Part shown: positions 1-9,575 of the stretch, in pieces
Layout: the number at the start of each line of letters is the position of its first letter
Position numbering within the stretch: position 1 is the stretch's first letter
Assembly: GCA_016872555.1 (NCBI GenBank)
Contig: VGZO01000011.1
Location: forward strand, 43,482 to 107,481
Reading direction: 5' to 3'
DNA length: 64,000 nucleotides
DNA from: Planctomycetota bacterium
GTDB taxonomy: Bacteria > Planctomycetota > Planctomycetia > Pirellulales > UBA1268
Translations under genes and position numbers: made by a program
Notes under the pieces: model-generated
Database searches by the model: none
The model's input: only the letters and a program-made list of their open reading frames with translations
What the model was told of the DNA's origin: nothing

Positions 1-26
1 ACCGGCGCCCCGCGGAGCCTCTTGCC

Positions 27-1274
27 ATGCGCGTCCTCCCGCGGCTGTCGTTCGGCGTCGGCGACCGCTTCGCCCACCAGGCCGAAGCCCAGTTGGCGGC
101 GTTCGAGTCCCTCGCCGCCGCCGGCGTCGTCGTCGCCCCGGTGTGGAACAAGTCGAACCGCGAGCACACCTTCCTCGGCACCGAGCCGGAGAGCGTCCGG
201 GCCGCCGCCGCCGCCGCGGTGGTCGCGCGGCGCTGGCCGCACCCCTGGTTCGTCGACGCCGACCACGTCCGCCTCGACACCGTCGAGCGGTTCCTGGCGT
301 CGAGCGACTTTTTTACGATCGACGTCGCCGACGCGATCGGGCGACCGGCGCCCGCGGCCGACGTCGCCGCGTTCCTCGCCCGTCACCCGGAGCTGTGCCG
401 GCCGGTGGCGGTGGCCGGGATCGCCGCGCCGCTCGACCTCGACGGTGACCGGGCGGCGGCGATCGTCGGGGCGTTCCTCGAGGCCTGCCGGGAGGCGGGG
501 GCGATCTGGGCCCGGATCCGCGCCGCCAAGGGAGACGACGTCGTCATCGAAGTCAGCATGGACGAGACCGACGCGCCGCAGACGCCGCCGGACCTACTCG
601 TGATCCTCGCCCTGCTGGCCGATCAGGGCGTGCCCCTGCAAACGATCGCCCCGAAGTTCACCGGCCGGTTCAACAAGGGTGTCGACTACGTCGGCAACGT
701 GGCCGCGTTCGAGCGCGAGTTCACCACCGACGTGGCTGTGCTCGCCCATGCCCGCGAGGCGTACGGCCTGCCCGAAGGCCTCAAGCTCTCGGTCCACTCC
801 GGGAGCGACAAGTTCACGCTCTACCCGGTGATCCGTCGCGTCCTGGCCACGACCAACGCCGGCGTCCACGTCAAGACCGCTGGCACGACGTGGCTCGAGG
901 AGATCATCGGCCTGGCCGAGGCGGGGGGCGCGGGGCTGGCACTGGCCAAGGAGATCTACGCCTACGCCCGCGACCACGTCGACGAGCTGTGCGCACCCTA
1001 TGCGTCGGTGATCGACATCGACGTGGCGCGTCTGCCGACCGCCGCCGAGGTCGCCGGCTGGAGCGGCGCGCGGATGGCGGCGGCGGTGCGCCATGTTCCC
1101 GGCAGTCCCGCTTTCAATCCGCACGTCCGCCAGTTGCTCCACGTGTCGTTCAAGGTCGCCGGTGCCCAGGGATCGCGGTACACCGACCTGCTGGTCGCCA
1201 ATCGCGCCGTCGTCGGCCGCGAGGTCACCACCAACCTCCTCGACCGTCACCTGAAGCCGCTGTTTCTCGCCTGA
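27..1274 (+). CDS. uxaE: Tagaturonate epimerase family protein (UxaE)
   Basis: 415 aa. It resembles the UxaE family, which interconverts the keto-uronates D-tagaturonate and D-fructuronate in hexuronate breakdown. Visible family blocks are VWNKSNREH (39-47), KFTGRFNKG (211-219) and LSVHSGSDKF (255-264), the last carrying a likely metal-ligand His. The start has GGAG 9 bases upstream. It heads, within this window, a tight same-strand cluster, with the next gene 7 bases on. Its neighbours look like L-fucose oxidation enzymes, so the true substrate may be a deoxy-sugar acid and not tagaturonate; that is inference. The family call is fairly secure, the substrate is not. The upstream part of the operon lies outside the window. 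Confidence 0.8.
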   Translation: MRVLPRLSFGVGDRFAHQAEAQLAAFESLAAAGVVVAPVWNKSNREHTFLGTEPESVRAAAAAAVVARRWPHPWFVDADHVRLDTVERFLASSDFFTIDVADAIGRPAPAADVAAFLARHPELCRPVAVAGIAAPLDLDGDRAAAIVGAFLEACREAGAIWARIRAAKGDDVVIEVSMDETDAPQTPPDLLVILALLADQGVPLQTIAPKFTGRFNKGVDYVGNVAAFEREFTTDVAVLAHAREAYGLPEGLKLSVHSGSDKFTLYPVIRRVLATTNAGVHVKTAGTTWLEEIIGLAEAGGAGLALAKEIYAYARDHVDELCAPYASVIDIDVARLPTAAEVAGWSGARMAAAVRHVPGSPAFNPHVRQLLHVSFKVAGAQGSRYTDLLVANRAVVGREVTTNLLDRHLKPLFLA

Positions 1275-1281
1275 GGTTCGG

Positions 1282-2115
1282 ATGCCACCGTCGAGCGCGA
1301 TCACGGTCTGTCTGGTCGAGGAAGCCCGCCACGGGCCGTTCGTCCTCCACGAGCCGCCGTCGGCGGCCGGTGCCGAGGCGGCGGTCGCGACGGCGGCGGC
1401 AGCGGGATTCGACGCGATCGAGATCTTCCCGCCGTCGGCCGCGGAGGTTCCGCCCGGGCTCGGGCGTCTGGTCGCCGCCACCGGCCTGCGCGTGGCCGCG
1501 GTCGGCACGGGGGCCGGCTGGGTGCGGCACCGGATCCACCTCTGCCATCCCGACGAGGCGGTCCGGCGTGCCGCCGAGGAGTTCATCGCCGGGATCGTCG
1601 ACGTGGCCGCGGGTCTCGGGGCCCCGGCGATCGTCGGCTCGCTCCAGGGCTCGAGCGGGCCGGAGGTGCCGCGCGGCGAGGCGCTGTCGCACCTCGCCGA
1701 CGCGCTCGGGAGGCTCTCCGCCCGGGCGCGGAGTCACGGCCAGGTCCTCCTCTACGAGCCCCTCAACCGCTACGAGAGCAATCTTCTCAACCGCCAGGCC
1801 GACGCGGCGGCGTTCCTGGCCGAACACACGCTGGGCGACGTCCGGCTGCTGTGCGACCTGTTCCACATGAACATCGAGGAGCCCGACATCGGTGCGGCGC
1901 TGCACGCCTGCGGCCGGCTCGTCGGCCATGTCCATTTCGCCGACTCCAACCGCCGCGCGCCGGGGATGGGGCACACCCCGATGGAGCCGGTGATGGGCGC
2001 GCTGAAGGCGATCGGGTACGACGGCTACCTCTCCGCCGAGATCCTGCCGCTGCCCGACGGACCGACCGCCGCCCGGACCACGATCGAGAGCTTCCGCCGC
2101 CTCGTCACCGCCTGA
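1282..2115 (+). CDS. Sugar phosphate isomerase/epimerase, TIM barrel
   Basis: 277 aa, a single AP-endonuclease-2-like TIM barrel as found in hydroxypyruvate isomerases and ketose 3-epimerases. Probable metal and catalytic residues can be seen at E159 (YEPLNRYE), D192 (CDLFHMN), H216/H218 (GHVHFADSNR) and E253 (SAEILP), so the active site looks complete. It probably isomerises or epimerises a keto-sugar or keto-acid intermediate in the cytoplasm. It lies 7 bases after the UxaE-like gene and 19 bases before the FucU-like gene, so it is almost certainly co-transcribed. Sequence reading alone does not give the substrate. Confidence 0.78.
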   Translation: MPPSSAITVCLVEEARHGPFVLHEPPSAAGAEAAVATAAAAGFDAIEIFPPSAAEVPPGLGRLVAATGLRVAAVGTGAGWVRHRIHLCHPDEAVRRAAEEFIAGIVDVAAGLGAPAIVGSLQGSSGPEVPRGEALSHLADALGRLSARARSHGQVLLYEPLNRYESNLLNRQADAAAFLAEHTLGDVRLLCDLFHMNIEEPDIGAALHACGRLVGHVHFADSNRRAPGMGHTPMEPVMGALKAIGYDGYLSAEILPLPDGPTAARTTIESFRRLVTA

Positions 2116-2134
2116 TGCCCGTGGGAGCCCCGCG

Positions 2135-2587
2135 ATGCTCGACACCCCCCTGCTCCACCCCGAGATCCTCCGGGTCCTCGCCCGTGCCGGGCACCATTCC
2201 AAGGTGCTGATCGCCGACGGCAACTATCCGGCCGACAACGCCCGTGGTCCGCGCGCCGAGCTGGTGTCGCTGCAACTCTCCCCCGGCATCCCGACTGTCG
2301 CGCAGGTGCTCGCCGCCGTACTGGCGACGGTCCGCGTCGACGAGGTGTTCACGATGGGGGTCGACCGTGCCGATTCCTACGCCGCCGCGACGCCCGGGGA
2401 TCCGCCGGTGTGGGCCGAGTACCGGCGGATCCTCGCGGCCTCGGGGAGCGCCGTCGCGCTGGAGCCGATCGTCAAGTGGGATTTCTACAAGGCGGTCGCG
2501 TCGTCCAACCACGTGCTCACGATCCAGACCGCCGACACGATGCCCTGGGCGAATCTCCTCCTCTCGCTCGGCTGCCGGACGTTCTGA
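2135..2587 (+). CDS. fucU: RbsD/FucU family sugar mutarotase
   Basis: 150 aa, full length for the RbsD/FucU family, which speeds interconversion of alpha and beta anomers of fucose, ribose and similar sugars. The signature [14 protein letters not shown] (19-32) contains the catalytic-type His20 and Asp28; a C-terminal block ([11 protein letters not shown]) fits the family active site. FucU proteins act on L-fucose, and the following dehydrogenase and lactonase genes support fucose here. An RbsD-like specificity cannot be excluded from sequence alone. It is the third gene of the cluster. Confidence 0.8.
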   Translation: MLDTPLLHPEILRVLARAGHHSKVLIADGNYPADNARGPRAELVSLQLSPGIPTVAQVLAAVLATVRVDEVFTMGVDRADSYAAATPGDPPVWAEYRRILAASGSAVALEPIVKWDFYKAVASSNHVLTIQTADTMPWANLLLSLGCRTF

Positions 2588-2620
2588 GTCGTCGCGCCAA
2601 CCTCCCAGGTCGATCCCGCC

Positions 2621-3553
2621 ATGCAATCCCGTCCGCTCGGCCGCACCGGCCTCGAGGTGCCGATCCTCGCCTTCGGGGCCAGTTCGTTGGGGGCGGAGTT
2701 CCGCAGCGTCACGCTCGACGAGGCCCTGGCGAGCGTCCGCGCCGCGCTCGACTGTGGCCTGACGCTCATCGACACCAGCCCGTTCTACGGCCGCGGGATG
2801 AGCGAGGTCCTCCTCGGCATCGCGCTGGAGGGGGTGCCGCGCGACGCCTACCTGCTGTGCACGAAGCTCGGCCGCTACGACCTGGCGCACTTCGACTTCT
2901 CCGCCCGGCGCGTCGCCGAGAGCGTCGACGTCTCGCTCCACAGGCTGCGGACCGACCATCTCGACATCGTGCTGTGCCACGACGTCGAGTTCGTGCCGCT
3001 CGGGCAGATCGTCGAGGAGACGCTGCCGGCGCTGCGGAAGGTGCGCGACGCGGGCAAGGTCCGGTTCATCGGCTTCAGCGGCTACCCGCAGAAGATCTTC
3101 CGCTCGATCTGCGACCGGACCGACGTCGACTGCGTCCTCAGCTACAACCAGTACACGCTCCAGAACACGCGCTTCGCCACCGAGACGCTCCCCTGGCTGA
3201 CGGAACGGGGCATCGGGGCGATGAACGCCGGTCCGTTCTCGGCCCGGCTGCTCACCGACGCGCCGTTGCCGGCGTGGCTCAAGGAGCCGGAGCCGGTGAA
3301 GGCGGCGGCGCGCGAGGCGGCGGCGCTGTGCCGCTCCCGGGGCACGCCGCTCGCCAAGCTCGCGCTGCAGTTCGCGCTGGCCGATCCGGCGATCGCCACG
3401 ACGATCGCCGGCAGCGCCAATCCGGCCAACGTCCGCGCCTGGGCGCGGTGGGCCGCCGAGCCGCTCGACGACGACCTGCTCCGCGACGTGCAGGCGCTGT
3501 TCGAGCCGGTGCGCGACATCGGCCACGTCGAGGGGCTGCCGGAGAACAACTGA
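2621..3553 (+). CDS. Aldo/keto reductase, probable L-fucose/L-galactose-type dehydrogenase
   Basis: 310 aa. The aldo/keto reductase catalytic tetrad is intact: D51 and Y56 in [13 protein letters not shown]82 in CTKLGRYD, H120 in VLCHDVE. The N-terminal [19 protein letters not shown] and the spacing fit the L-galactose/D-threo-aldose 1-dehydrogenase branch, which oxidises the C1 hydroxyl of L-fucose or L-galactose to the lactone with NAD(P)+. The next gene, one base away, is a lactonase-type amidohydrolase. Together they form a plausible sugar to lactone to sugar-acid module. Exact substrate and cofactor are inferred from context. Confidence 0.78.
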   Translation: MQSRPLGRTGLEVPILAFGASSLGAEFRSVTLDEALASVRAALDCGLTLIDTSPFYGRGMSEVLLGIALEGVPRDAYLLCTKLGRYDLAHFDFSARRVAESVDVSLHRLRTDHLDIVLCHDVEFVPLGQIVEETLPALRKVRDAGKVRFIGFSGYPQKIFRSICDRTDVDCVLSYNQYTLQNTRFATETLPWLTERGIGAMNAGPFSARLLTDAPLPAWLKEPEPVKAAAREAAALCRSRGTPLAKLALQFALADPAIATTIAGSANPANVRAWARWAAEPLDDDLLRDVQALFEPVRDIGHVEGLPENN

Positions 3554-3554
3554 C

Positions 3555-4415
3555 ATGCGCCTCGACGCCCACCAGCATTTCTGGCGCTACCGGCCGGAGG
3601 AGTATCCCTGGATCGGCGCCGGCATGGAGCGGCTGGCGCGGGATCACCTGCCCGCCGACCTCGCTCCGCTGGCCGCGGCGGCCGGGATCAGCGGCACCGT
3701 GGCGGTGCAGGCGCGGCAGTCGCTCGCCGAGACCGAATGGCTCCTCGACTTGGCGGAGACGTCGGCGCTGGTTCGCGGCGTCGTCGGTTGGGTCGACCTC
3801 CGATCCGCGACCGTCGCCGACGACCTCGCGCGGCTCGCGCGGCGGCCGGCGCTGGTCGGCGTCCGCCACGTCGTCCAGGACGAGCCCGACCCGCGGTTCC
3901 TCCTCGGCGCGGCATTCGTCCGCGGGATTGGCCAGCTGGCGGCGCATGGACTGGCCTACGACCTTCTCGTCTACCCCCACCAGCTCGCCGCCGCGGAGGA
4001 GCTGGTGGCCCACTTCCCGGGACAGCGTTTCGTGCTCGACCACCTCGGCAAGCCGGCGGTCAAGCGCGGGGAGGTGGCGCCGTGGCGCGACGACATCGGC
4101 CGCCTCGCCCGCCACGCCCACTGCTGGTGCAAACTCTCCGGATTGGTCACCGAGGCTGCCTGGCAGGAGTGGTCGCGCGCGCAGTTCACGCCGTACCTCG
4201 AGGTGGCGCTCGAGGCCTTCTCGCCGGCGCGGCTGTTGTTCGGGAGCGATTGGCCGGTGTGCACGCTCGCCGCCCCGTACGCCGACGTGGTGGGGATCGT
4301 CGAGGATTTCGTCGCGCGGCTCGCGCCCGGGGAACGGGAGGCGATCATGGGCGGCTCCTGCGCGGCGTTCTACCGGCTGCCGGAGGCCGACAGCCCGACG
4401 GAGCGCCGGCGATGA
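3555..4415 (+). CDS. Amidohydrolase family, probable L-fuconolactonase
   Basis: 286 aa amidohydrolase-2 TIM barrel. The metal-binding HQH is at residues 6-8 (DAHQHFW), H163 sits in LDHLGKP and the conserved Asp at 232 in FGSDWPV. This pattern (AHQHFW near the start, LDHxGKP, FGSDWP) is that of L-fuconolactonase and L-rhamnono-gamma-lactonase, which open sugar lactones. It starts one base after the aldo/keto reductase stop, and its own stop overlaps the next start (ATGA), implying translational coupling. The fuconolactonase role depends partly on context. Confidence 0.8.
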   Translation: MRLDAHQHFWRYRPEEYPWIGAGMERLARDHLPADLAPLAAAAGISGTVAVQARQSLAETEWLLDLAETSALVRGVVGWVDLRSATVADDLARLARRPALVGVRHVVQDEPDPRFLLGAAFVRGIGQLAAHGLAYDLLVYPHQLAAAEELVAHFPGQRFVLDHLGKPAVKRGEVAPWRDDIGRLARHAHCWCKLSGLVTEAAWQEWSRAQFTPYLEVALEAFSPARLLFGSDWPVCTLAAPYADVVGIVEDFVARLAPGEREAIMGGSCAAFYRLPEADSPTERRR

Positions 4416-5443
4416 ACGCCTGGGTCCTCGAAGAGCCACGCCGGTGGCGCCTGGCCGACGTCGCCGAACCGCCCCCGCCGGGGGACGGCGAGGCGGTGAT
4501 CCGCGTCCGCGCCGTGGGGATCTGCGGCACCGATGTCGGTGGCTACCTGGGGAAGATGCCGTTCTTCAGCTACCCGCGGATCCCGGGGCACGAGCTGGGC
4601 GTCGAGGTCGTCGCGGTCGGCGCGGGGGTGGCGAACGTTCGCCCCGGCGACCGCTGCTGCGTCGAGCCGTACATCAACTGCCAGGACTGTTTCTCCTGCC
4701 GCCGCGGTCTGACCAATTGCTGCGAGCACCACCGCACGCTCGGCGTCCACTGCGACGGCGGGCTGCGGCCGCTGTTCACCGTGCCGGCCCGCAAGCTCCA
4801 TCCGGCGCCTGGCCTCGCGCCGGAGCAGTGCGCCCTGGTCGAGACGCTGGCGATCGGCTGCCACGCCATCGACCGTGCCCGCGCGGTCGCCGGCGAGACG
4901 GTGCTCGTGATCGGGGCCGGGCCGATCGGCCTGTCGGCGGTCGTGTTCGCCCGCCTCGCCGGCTGCCGTGTGATCGTCGTCGACGTCGCGGCGTCGCGTC
5001 TGGCCTTCGTCCGCGAGCGCCTCGGCATCCCCGACACGCTCCCGGCCGGCGGCACCGAAGCCACCGCCGCGGCGCTCCGCGAGCTCACCGCCGGGCGGGG
5101 CTGCGAGGTGGTGATCGACGCCACCGGCAGTCCGGCGAGCATGGCCGCGGCGCTCGAATACTGTGCGTTCGGCGGTCGCCTCGTCTACGTGGGTATCACG
5201 CAGTCGGAGATCGCCTTCCCGCACGCCCCGATCCTTCACCGCCGCGAACTGTCGATCCTCGCCAGCCGCAACGCCCTGTCGCGCGACTTCACCAGGATCA
5301 TCGGGCTGGTCGACGAGGGGCGGATCGACACCCGTCCCTGGATCACCCACCAGGTCGCGTTCGCCGACGTCGGCACGGCGTTTCCCCGGCTCATCGAGCC
5401 GGGATCGGGGATGGTCAAGGCGGTGGTGACGATGCCCGACTGA
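4412..5443 (+). CDS. Zinc-dependent alcohol dehydrogenase family protein
   Basis: 343 aa medium-chain dehydrogenase. C38, H60 and E61 (GICGTD and IPGHE) form the catalytic zinc site. C90, C93, C96 and C104 form the structural zinc lobe. [12 protein letters not shown] near residue 168 is the NAD(P)-binding turn. It resembles L-threonine/sorbitol-type sugar-alcohol dehydrogenases. The ATG overlaps the preceding stop by four bases. In this cluster it could oxidise a hydroxyl of the sugar acid or its keto-deoxy derivative, doing the job that a short-chain dehydrogenase does in known 2-keto-3-deoxy-L-fuconate pathways; this is inference. The same frame is open far upstream, but that extension overlaps the lactonase and is not used. 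Confidence 0.82.
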   Translation: MNAWVLEEPRRWRLADVAEPPPPGDGEAVIRVRAVGICGTDVGGYLGKMPFFSYPRIPGHELGVEVVAVGAGVANVRPGDRCCVEPYINCQDCFSCRRGLTNCCEHHRTLGVHCDGGLRPLFTVPARKLHPAPGLAPEQCALVETLAIGCHAIDRARAVAGETVLVIGAGPIGLSAVVFARLAGCRVIVVDVAASRLAFVRERLGIPDTLPAGGTEATAAALRELTAGRGCEVVIDATGSPASMAAALEYCAFGGRLVYVGITQSEIAFPHAPILHRRELSILASRNALSRDFTRIIGLVDEGRIDTRPWITHQVAFADVGTAFPRLIEPGSGMVKAVVTMPD

Positions 5444-5523
5444 GCCGCCCCCGGGCCCCGCTTGCGGCCGCGGGCGGCGCCGGTTTGAATAGCCCCCCCG
5501 TTCTCCCCTCACAGGACCCAGCC

Positions 5524-6729
5524 ATGGCCAAGAAGACCGTCGCCGACATCGACCCGCGTGGCAAGGCGGTGCTCGTGCGCGTCGATTTCAACGTGCCCCA
5601 GGACGATGCCGGCGCGATCACCGACGACCGGCGGATCCGGATGGCGCTGCCGACGATCCGCTCGATCCTCGATCGGGGTGGCAAGGCGATCCTCATGAGC
5701 CACCTCGGCCGCCCTACGGGCAAAGGTCCGGAGCCCGAGTTCTCGCTCGCGCCGGTGGCGGCGCGGCTCGGCGAGTTGCTCGGCCGGCCGGTAGTCCTCG
5801 CCGCCGACACCGGCGGTCCCGACTCGGTCGCCAAGGCCAAGGCGCTGCGGCCGGGAGAGGTGCTCCTCCTGGAGAACGTCCGGTTCAACAAAGGGGAAAA
5901 GAAGGGTGACGACGCCGCCTACGTCGCCGGCGTGGCGGGGCTCGCCGATGCCTACGTCAACGACGCCTTCGGCACCTGCCATCGCACCGAGGCGAGCATG
6001 CACGCCGTGCCGGTGGCGATGAAACAGGCAGGTCGACCGGCGGTCGTCGGGTTCCTCGTGGAAAAGGAGGTCCGCTACCTCGCCGACGCGATCGCCCACC
6101 CGAAGCGCCCGTTCGTGGCGATCCTCGGCGGCAAGAAGGTCTCCGACAAGATCGCGGTGATCACCAACCTCCTCCACGTCTGCGACCACGTCCTCATCGG
6201 CGGAGCGATGGCCTACACGTTCTCGCTCGCCGAGGGAGGTGCCGTCGGCAAGTCGCTCGTCGAGCCCGACAGGCTCGAGCTGGCCAAGCAGTTGCTCGCC
6301 ACGGCGGCCGGCAAGCTCGTCCTCCCCGTCGACACGCACTGCGCCGACGACTTTTCATCGGCGGCCGCGAAGCGGATCGTGCCCGCCGGGAAGATCCCCG
6401 ACGGCTTCGAGGGCCTCGACATCGGGCCGGAGACGGCGCGGAAGTACGCCGCGATTATCGCCGCTGCCGGGACGGTCGTCTGGAACGGCCCGATGGGGGT
6501 CTTCGAGATGCCGCCGTTCGACGCCGGGACCCGGGCCGTGGCCGACGCCGTCGCCGCCGCCACGGCGCAGGGAGCCGTGACGATCATCGGCGGCGGCGAC
6601 TCGGCGGCGGCCGTCGAGCAGCTCGGCTATGCCGACCGCGTCAGTCACATCTCCACCGGTGGCGGGGCGTCGCTGGAGATGCTCGAGGGCAAGGCGTTCG
6701 CGACGGTGGCCGTCCTCGACGACGCCTGA
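5524..6729 (+). CDS. pgk: Phosphoglycerate kinase
   Basis: 401 aa, normal length for bacterial phosphoglycerate kinase, which makes ATP and 3-phosphoglycerate from 1,3-bisphosphoglycerate in glycolysis. Recognisable blocks are RVDFNVP near residue 19, [48 protein letters not shown] and GGGDSAAAV near the C terminus. The chosen ATG gives [10 protein letters not shown]; the frame is open much further upstream, but no family member extends there. It follows the sugar cluster by 80 bases and is followed by a strong hairpin. No other glycolytic gene is adjacent. Confidence 0.97.
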   Translation: MAKKTVADIDPRGKAVLVRVDFNVPQDDAGAITDDRRIRMALPTIRSILDRGGKAILMSHLGRPTGKGPEPEFSLAPVAARLGELLGRPVVLAADTGGPDSVAKAKALRPGEVLLLENVRFNKGEKKGDDAAYVAGVAGLADAYVNDAFGTCHRTEASMHAVPVAMKQAGRPAVVGFLVEKEVRYLADAIAHPKRPFVAILGGKKVSDKIAVITNLLHVCDHVLIGGAMAYTFSLAEGGAVGKSLVEPDRLELAKQLLATAAGKLVLPVDTHCADDFSSAAAKRIVPAGKIPDGFEGLDIGPETARKYAAIIAAAGTVVWNGPMGVFEMPPFDAGTRAVADAVAAATAQGAVTIIGGGDSAAAVEQLGYADRVSHISTGGGASLEMLEGKAFATVAVLDDA

Positions 6730-6749
6730 CGGCATCGGGAAAAACAACG

Positions 6750-6782
6750 GGGGCCGTGACGACGCATGGTCGCCACGGCCCC
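6750..6782 (+). terminator. GC hairpin after pgk
   Basis: A perfect 9-bp stem (GGGGCCGTG 6750-6758 with CACGGCCCC 6774-6782) encloses a second 4-bp stem (CGAC/GTCG). It lies 20 bases after the pgk stop. No T-run follows, so it is either a weak intrinsic terminator or a 3'-end stabilising structure. Confidence 0.5.
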
Positions 6783-7117
6783 TCGGTGAACTGATGCGCT
6801 GTCTGCGAACGGGGAGAGCACTGCGAGACTGACGCGGATCAGGGACGGCCGGAGCCTGTCCCGGTCGGGGATCCTGGTCAACGCGGTTTGGTTTGGCACC
6901 TCCGTCGGGACGCGATCTGTTCGCTGGCGCCGGCTCGCACCGGCGGCGGCGTGACCGGGCCGTGGCGTTACCACGGGCCACGGACAGAAACAGCTTCGGC
7001 GCGCCGGTCCGGACGGCTCCACATCCGTGTCGGCGGCGCGGTACAACCCGAACCAACCGTCCGCACCGCGCGGTGCGGCCGCTGCACCGGCGAGAACCTG
7101 AACCGGAGGCCGTGTCG
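6783..7117. other. Intergenic region between pgk and the sialidase-like gene
   Basis: About 330 bases with no convincing reading frame, tRNA or repeat. It presumably holds the promoter of the downstream gene, but no clear -35/-10 pair can be picked out. GGAGG at 7105-7109 is the ribosome binding site of the next gene, 8 bases before its ATG. Confidence 0.5.
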
Positions 7118-8224
7118 ATGGTCCCGAGTCCTACCGTCCCGCGCCCTCGCCCCACCGGGTGCCGTCCGCTCGTGCCGGCAGCGCTGATCACCGCCCTTGC
7201 CCTCGCGGTGCCCGATGCCGGCGCCGACACCCCCGCCGTCGATCCGGGGCTCGGCGCGGCGGCGGTGCGGCTGCGCGAGTTCGTCTGCCCGCGCGGCTCC
7301 CCGACGCGTTCCTGCCACGCCAGCACGATCGAGGTGGCGGCCGACGGCACACTCGTTGCTTCCTGGTTCGGTGGCAGCGACGAGGGAGAGCCGGACGTCG
7401 GCATCTGGGTGTCGCGGCGCGGGGCAGCGGGCTGGAGCGTGCCGACGCGCGTCATCGACGGCACGCAGCGGGACGGCACGCGCCACCCGTGCTGGAATCC
7501 CGTCCTCTTCCAGTCGCCGGGCGGACCGCTGCTGCTCTACGCCAAGGTCGGGCCGTCGCCGAGCACGTGGTGGGGGGTGGTCTGCGAGAGCACCGACGGC
7601 GGCCGCTCGTGGGGGGCGCTGCGGCGCCTCGGCGACGGGATCGTCGGTCCGGTGAAGAACAAGCCGGTGGTCCTCGCCGACGGCGTCGTGCTCGCCGGCA
7701 GTTCGAGTGAGGACGACGGCTGGCGCGTCCACTTCGAGCGCTCGACCGACGGCGGGAGGAGCTTCACGCGCCTCCCCGCGGTCAATGACGGCCGCGCGGT
7801 GATGGCGATCCAGCCGAGCATCCTCCTCCTCGGCGGCGGCAGGCTGCTGGCCCTGGGACGGACGCGGAGCGGCAAGCTGTTCGAGGTCGAATCGGGCGAT
7901 GCCGGGAGGAGTTGGTCGGCGCTCGGCCTCGGGACGATTCTCAATCCCAGTTCCGGGACCGACGCGGTTTCGCTCGCCGACGGCCGCCACCTGCTGGTCT
8001 GCAACCCCGTCGCCGCGGGGCGAACGCCGCTGGTGGTGGCGGAGAGCGGTGACGGCCGGGCGTGGCGCGACGTCGTGGCGCTGGAGACGTTTCCCGGGGA
8101 GTACTCCTACCCGGCGATCATCCAGGCGCCCGACGGGCTCGTGCACGTCACCTACACCTTCCTCCGCGAGGCGATCGTCCACGTCGTCATCGACCCGGCC
8201 GCACTCGGCAAGGACGCGCCGTGA
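7118..8224 (+). CDS. Secreted sialidase-like (BNR/Asp-box) protein
   Basis: 368 aa. The ATG at 7118 is preceded by GGAGG 8 bases away and gives a signal peptide (hydrophobic core PLVPAALITALALAVP, then a likely AxA site near residue 33); a longer open frame upstream lacks these features. The body shows Asp-box motifs STDGGRSW, STDGGRSF and SGDAGRSW and ends with YPAIIQAPDGLVHVTYTF, typical of planctomycete exo-alpha-sialidase-family proteins with a six-bladed propeller. It probably acts on surface or environmental glycans outside the cytoplasm. True sialidase activity is not shown. It overlaps the next gene by four bases (GTGA). Confidence 0.8.
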   Translation: MVPSPTVPRPRPTGCRPLVPAALITALALAVPDAGADTPAVDPGLGAAAVRLREFVCPRGSPTRSCHASTIEVAADGTLVASWFGGSDEGEPDVGIWVSRRGAAGWSVPTRVIDGTQRDGTRHPCWNPVLFQSPGGPLLLYAKVGPSPSTWWGVVCESTDGGRSWGALRRLGDGIVGPVKNKPVVLADGVVLAGSSSEDDGWRVHFERSTDGGRSFTRLPAVNDGRAVMAIQPSILLLGGGRLLALGRTRSGKLFEVESGDAGRSWSALGLGTILNPSSGTDAVSLADGRHLLVCNPVAAGRTPLVVAESGDGRAWRDVVALETFPGEYSYPAIIQAPDGLVHVTYTFLREAIVHVVIDPAALGKDAP

Positions 8225-9543
8225 ACGGCCGGCCGCGGCAGGTCACCGCCGCGCCGCACGGCCATGTCCTCACCAACGCCGCCGTCTGGTCTGCCGACTC
8301 GCGCTGGATCGTGTACGACGTCCGCAGCGATCCTGCCGGGAGCCGGTTCGATGGCACCGCGATCGAACGCGTCGATGCCGACACCGGCCGGGTCGAGCGC
8401 CTGTACACAGCGACGGGCGGCGCGTGCTGCGGCGTCGTCACCGCCAGCCCCGTCGACGACCGCGTGGTGTTCATCCACGGTCCTGAGCGCCCCACCCCGG
8501 ACTGGGCGTATGGCCCGGCGCGGCGGCAGGGGGTGGTGGTGCGTGGCGCCGCACCGGGCCGGGCAGAAGCGCTCGACGCCCGCGACCTGGTGCCGCCGTT
8601 CACCCCGGGCGCCCTCCGCGGCGGCACGCACGTCCATGTCTTCTCCCCCGACGGTGCCCTGGTGAGCTTCACCTACGAGGATGCCGTGCTTCCCGAGCGG
8701 CCGCCACCGGGTGGCGAGGGGAACCTCCGGGGGGTCGGTGTCGCCGTCTGCGGCCGGCCGGTGACGGTGCCGCGGACGCACGCGCGCAACCACGACGGCA
8801 GCGCGTGGAGCGTGCTGGTGACGACGCTCGCCGACGTGCCGCGACCGGGCAGCGACGAGATCTCGCGCGCCTACGAAGAAGCCTGGGTGGGAAGCCGTGG
8901 CTACCGGCGCGCCGACGGCTCGTGGCAGCGCTACGCACTGGCCTTCCAGGGGCAGGTGCGCTCGGCGGCCGGTGAGCCGTTCGCCGAGGCGTTTCTCGTC
9001 GACCTGCCCGACGATCCGGCGGCGTGGACCGCGCCCGGTGCGGGGCCGCTGGCGGGAACGCCGACGACGCGTCCCGCGCCTCCCCGCGGCGTGGTCCAGC
9101 GCCGGCTGACGTTCACCACCGACCGCCGCCATCCCGGGATCCAGGGACCGCGCCATTGGCTGCGGTCGAGCCCCGACGGCGAGCGGATCGGCCTGCTCAT
9201 GAAGGACGATGCGGGAATCGACCAGCTGTGGACGGTGTCGCCGCGGGGGGAGCTCACCCAGCTCAGCCGCTCCCCGGCGCCGATCGCCAGCGCCTTCAGC
9301 TGGAGCCCTTCCGGTGCCGCCGTCGCCTGTATCGTCGACGGCAGCGTGTGCCTCGTGGACGCGGCCGACGGCCGGGTCCGCGGGCTCACCGAACCGATCC
9401 GGGGCACCAGCGCGCCGCGCCCCGAGGCCTGTGTCTTCTCCCCCGACGGCAGGCGGATCGCCTTCGTCCGGACCGTCCCCACGCCACTCCCTGGCGGCGC
9501 GCGCCGCGACTGCAACCAGATCTTCGTGGTCGACGTCGGTTAG
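8221..9543 (+). CDS. DUF3748 (YidR-like) beta-propeller protein
   Basis: 440 aa from a GTG start that overlaps the previous stop (GTGA). Sequence blocks such as WSADSRWIVYDVR, IERVDADTGRVE, VVFIHGPERP, LRGGTHVHVFSPDG, RNHDGSAWSVLV and GSDEISRAYEEAWVG closely match what I recall of Escherichia coli YidR (DUF3748). The C-terminal half carries TolB/PD40-type repeats (SSPDGERIGLLMKDD, FSPDGRRIAFVR). No signal peptide is visible. The biochemical function of the family is unknown. Coupling to a sialidase-like gene suggests a linked role in sugar use. Confidence 0.8.
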   Translation: MNGRPRQVTAAPHGHVLTNAAVWSADSRWIVYDVRSDPAGSRFDGTAIERVDADTGRVERLYTATGGACCGVVTASPVDDRVVFIHGPERPTPDWAYGPARRQGVVVRGAAPGRAEALDARDLVPPFTPGALRGGTHVHVFSPDGALVSFTYEDAVLPERPPPGGEGNLRGVGVAVCGRPVTVPRTHARNHDGSAWSVLVTTLADVPRPGSDEISRAYEEAWVGSRGYRRADGSWQRYALAFQGQVRSAAGEPFAEAFLVDLPDDPAAWTAPGAGPLAGTPTTRPAPPRGVVQRRLTFTTDRRHPGIQGPRHWLRSSPDGERIGLLMKDDAGIDQLWTVSPRGELTQLSRSPAPIASAFSWSPSGAAVACIVDGSVCLVDAADGRVRGLTEPIRGTSAPRPEACVFSPDGRRIAFVRTVPTPLPGGARRDCNQIFVVDVG

Positions 9544-9575
9544 CAGCCCGTGGGCACGATGGCCCGCGGCGCCGA

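Noticed and set aside
2410..5523. An open frame running into pgk that would extend it by over 1000 residues
   Set aside because: It crosses three recognised genes out of frame, and pgk starts properly at 5524.
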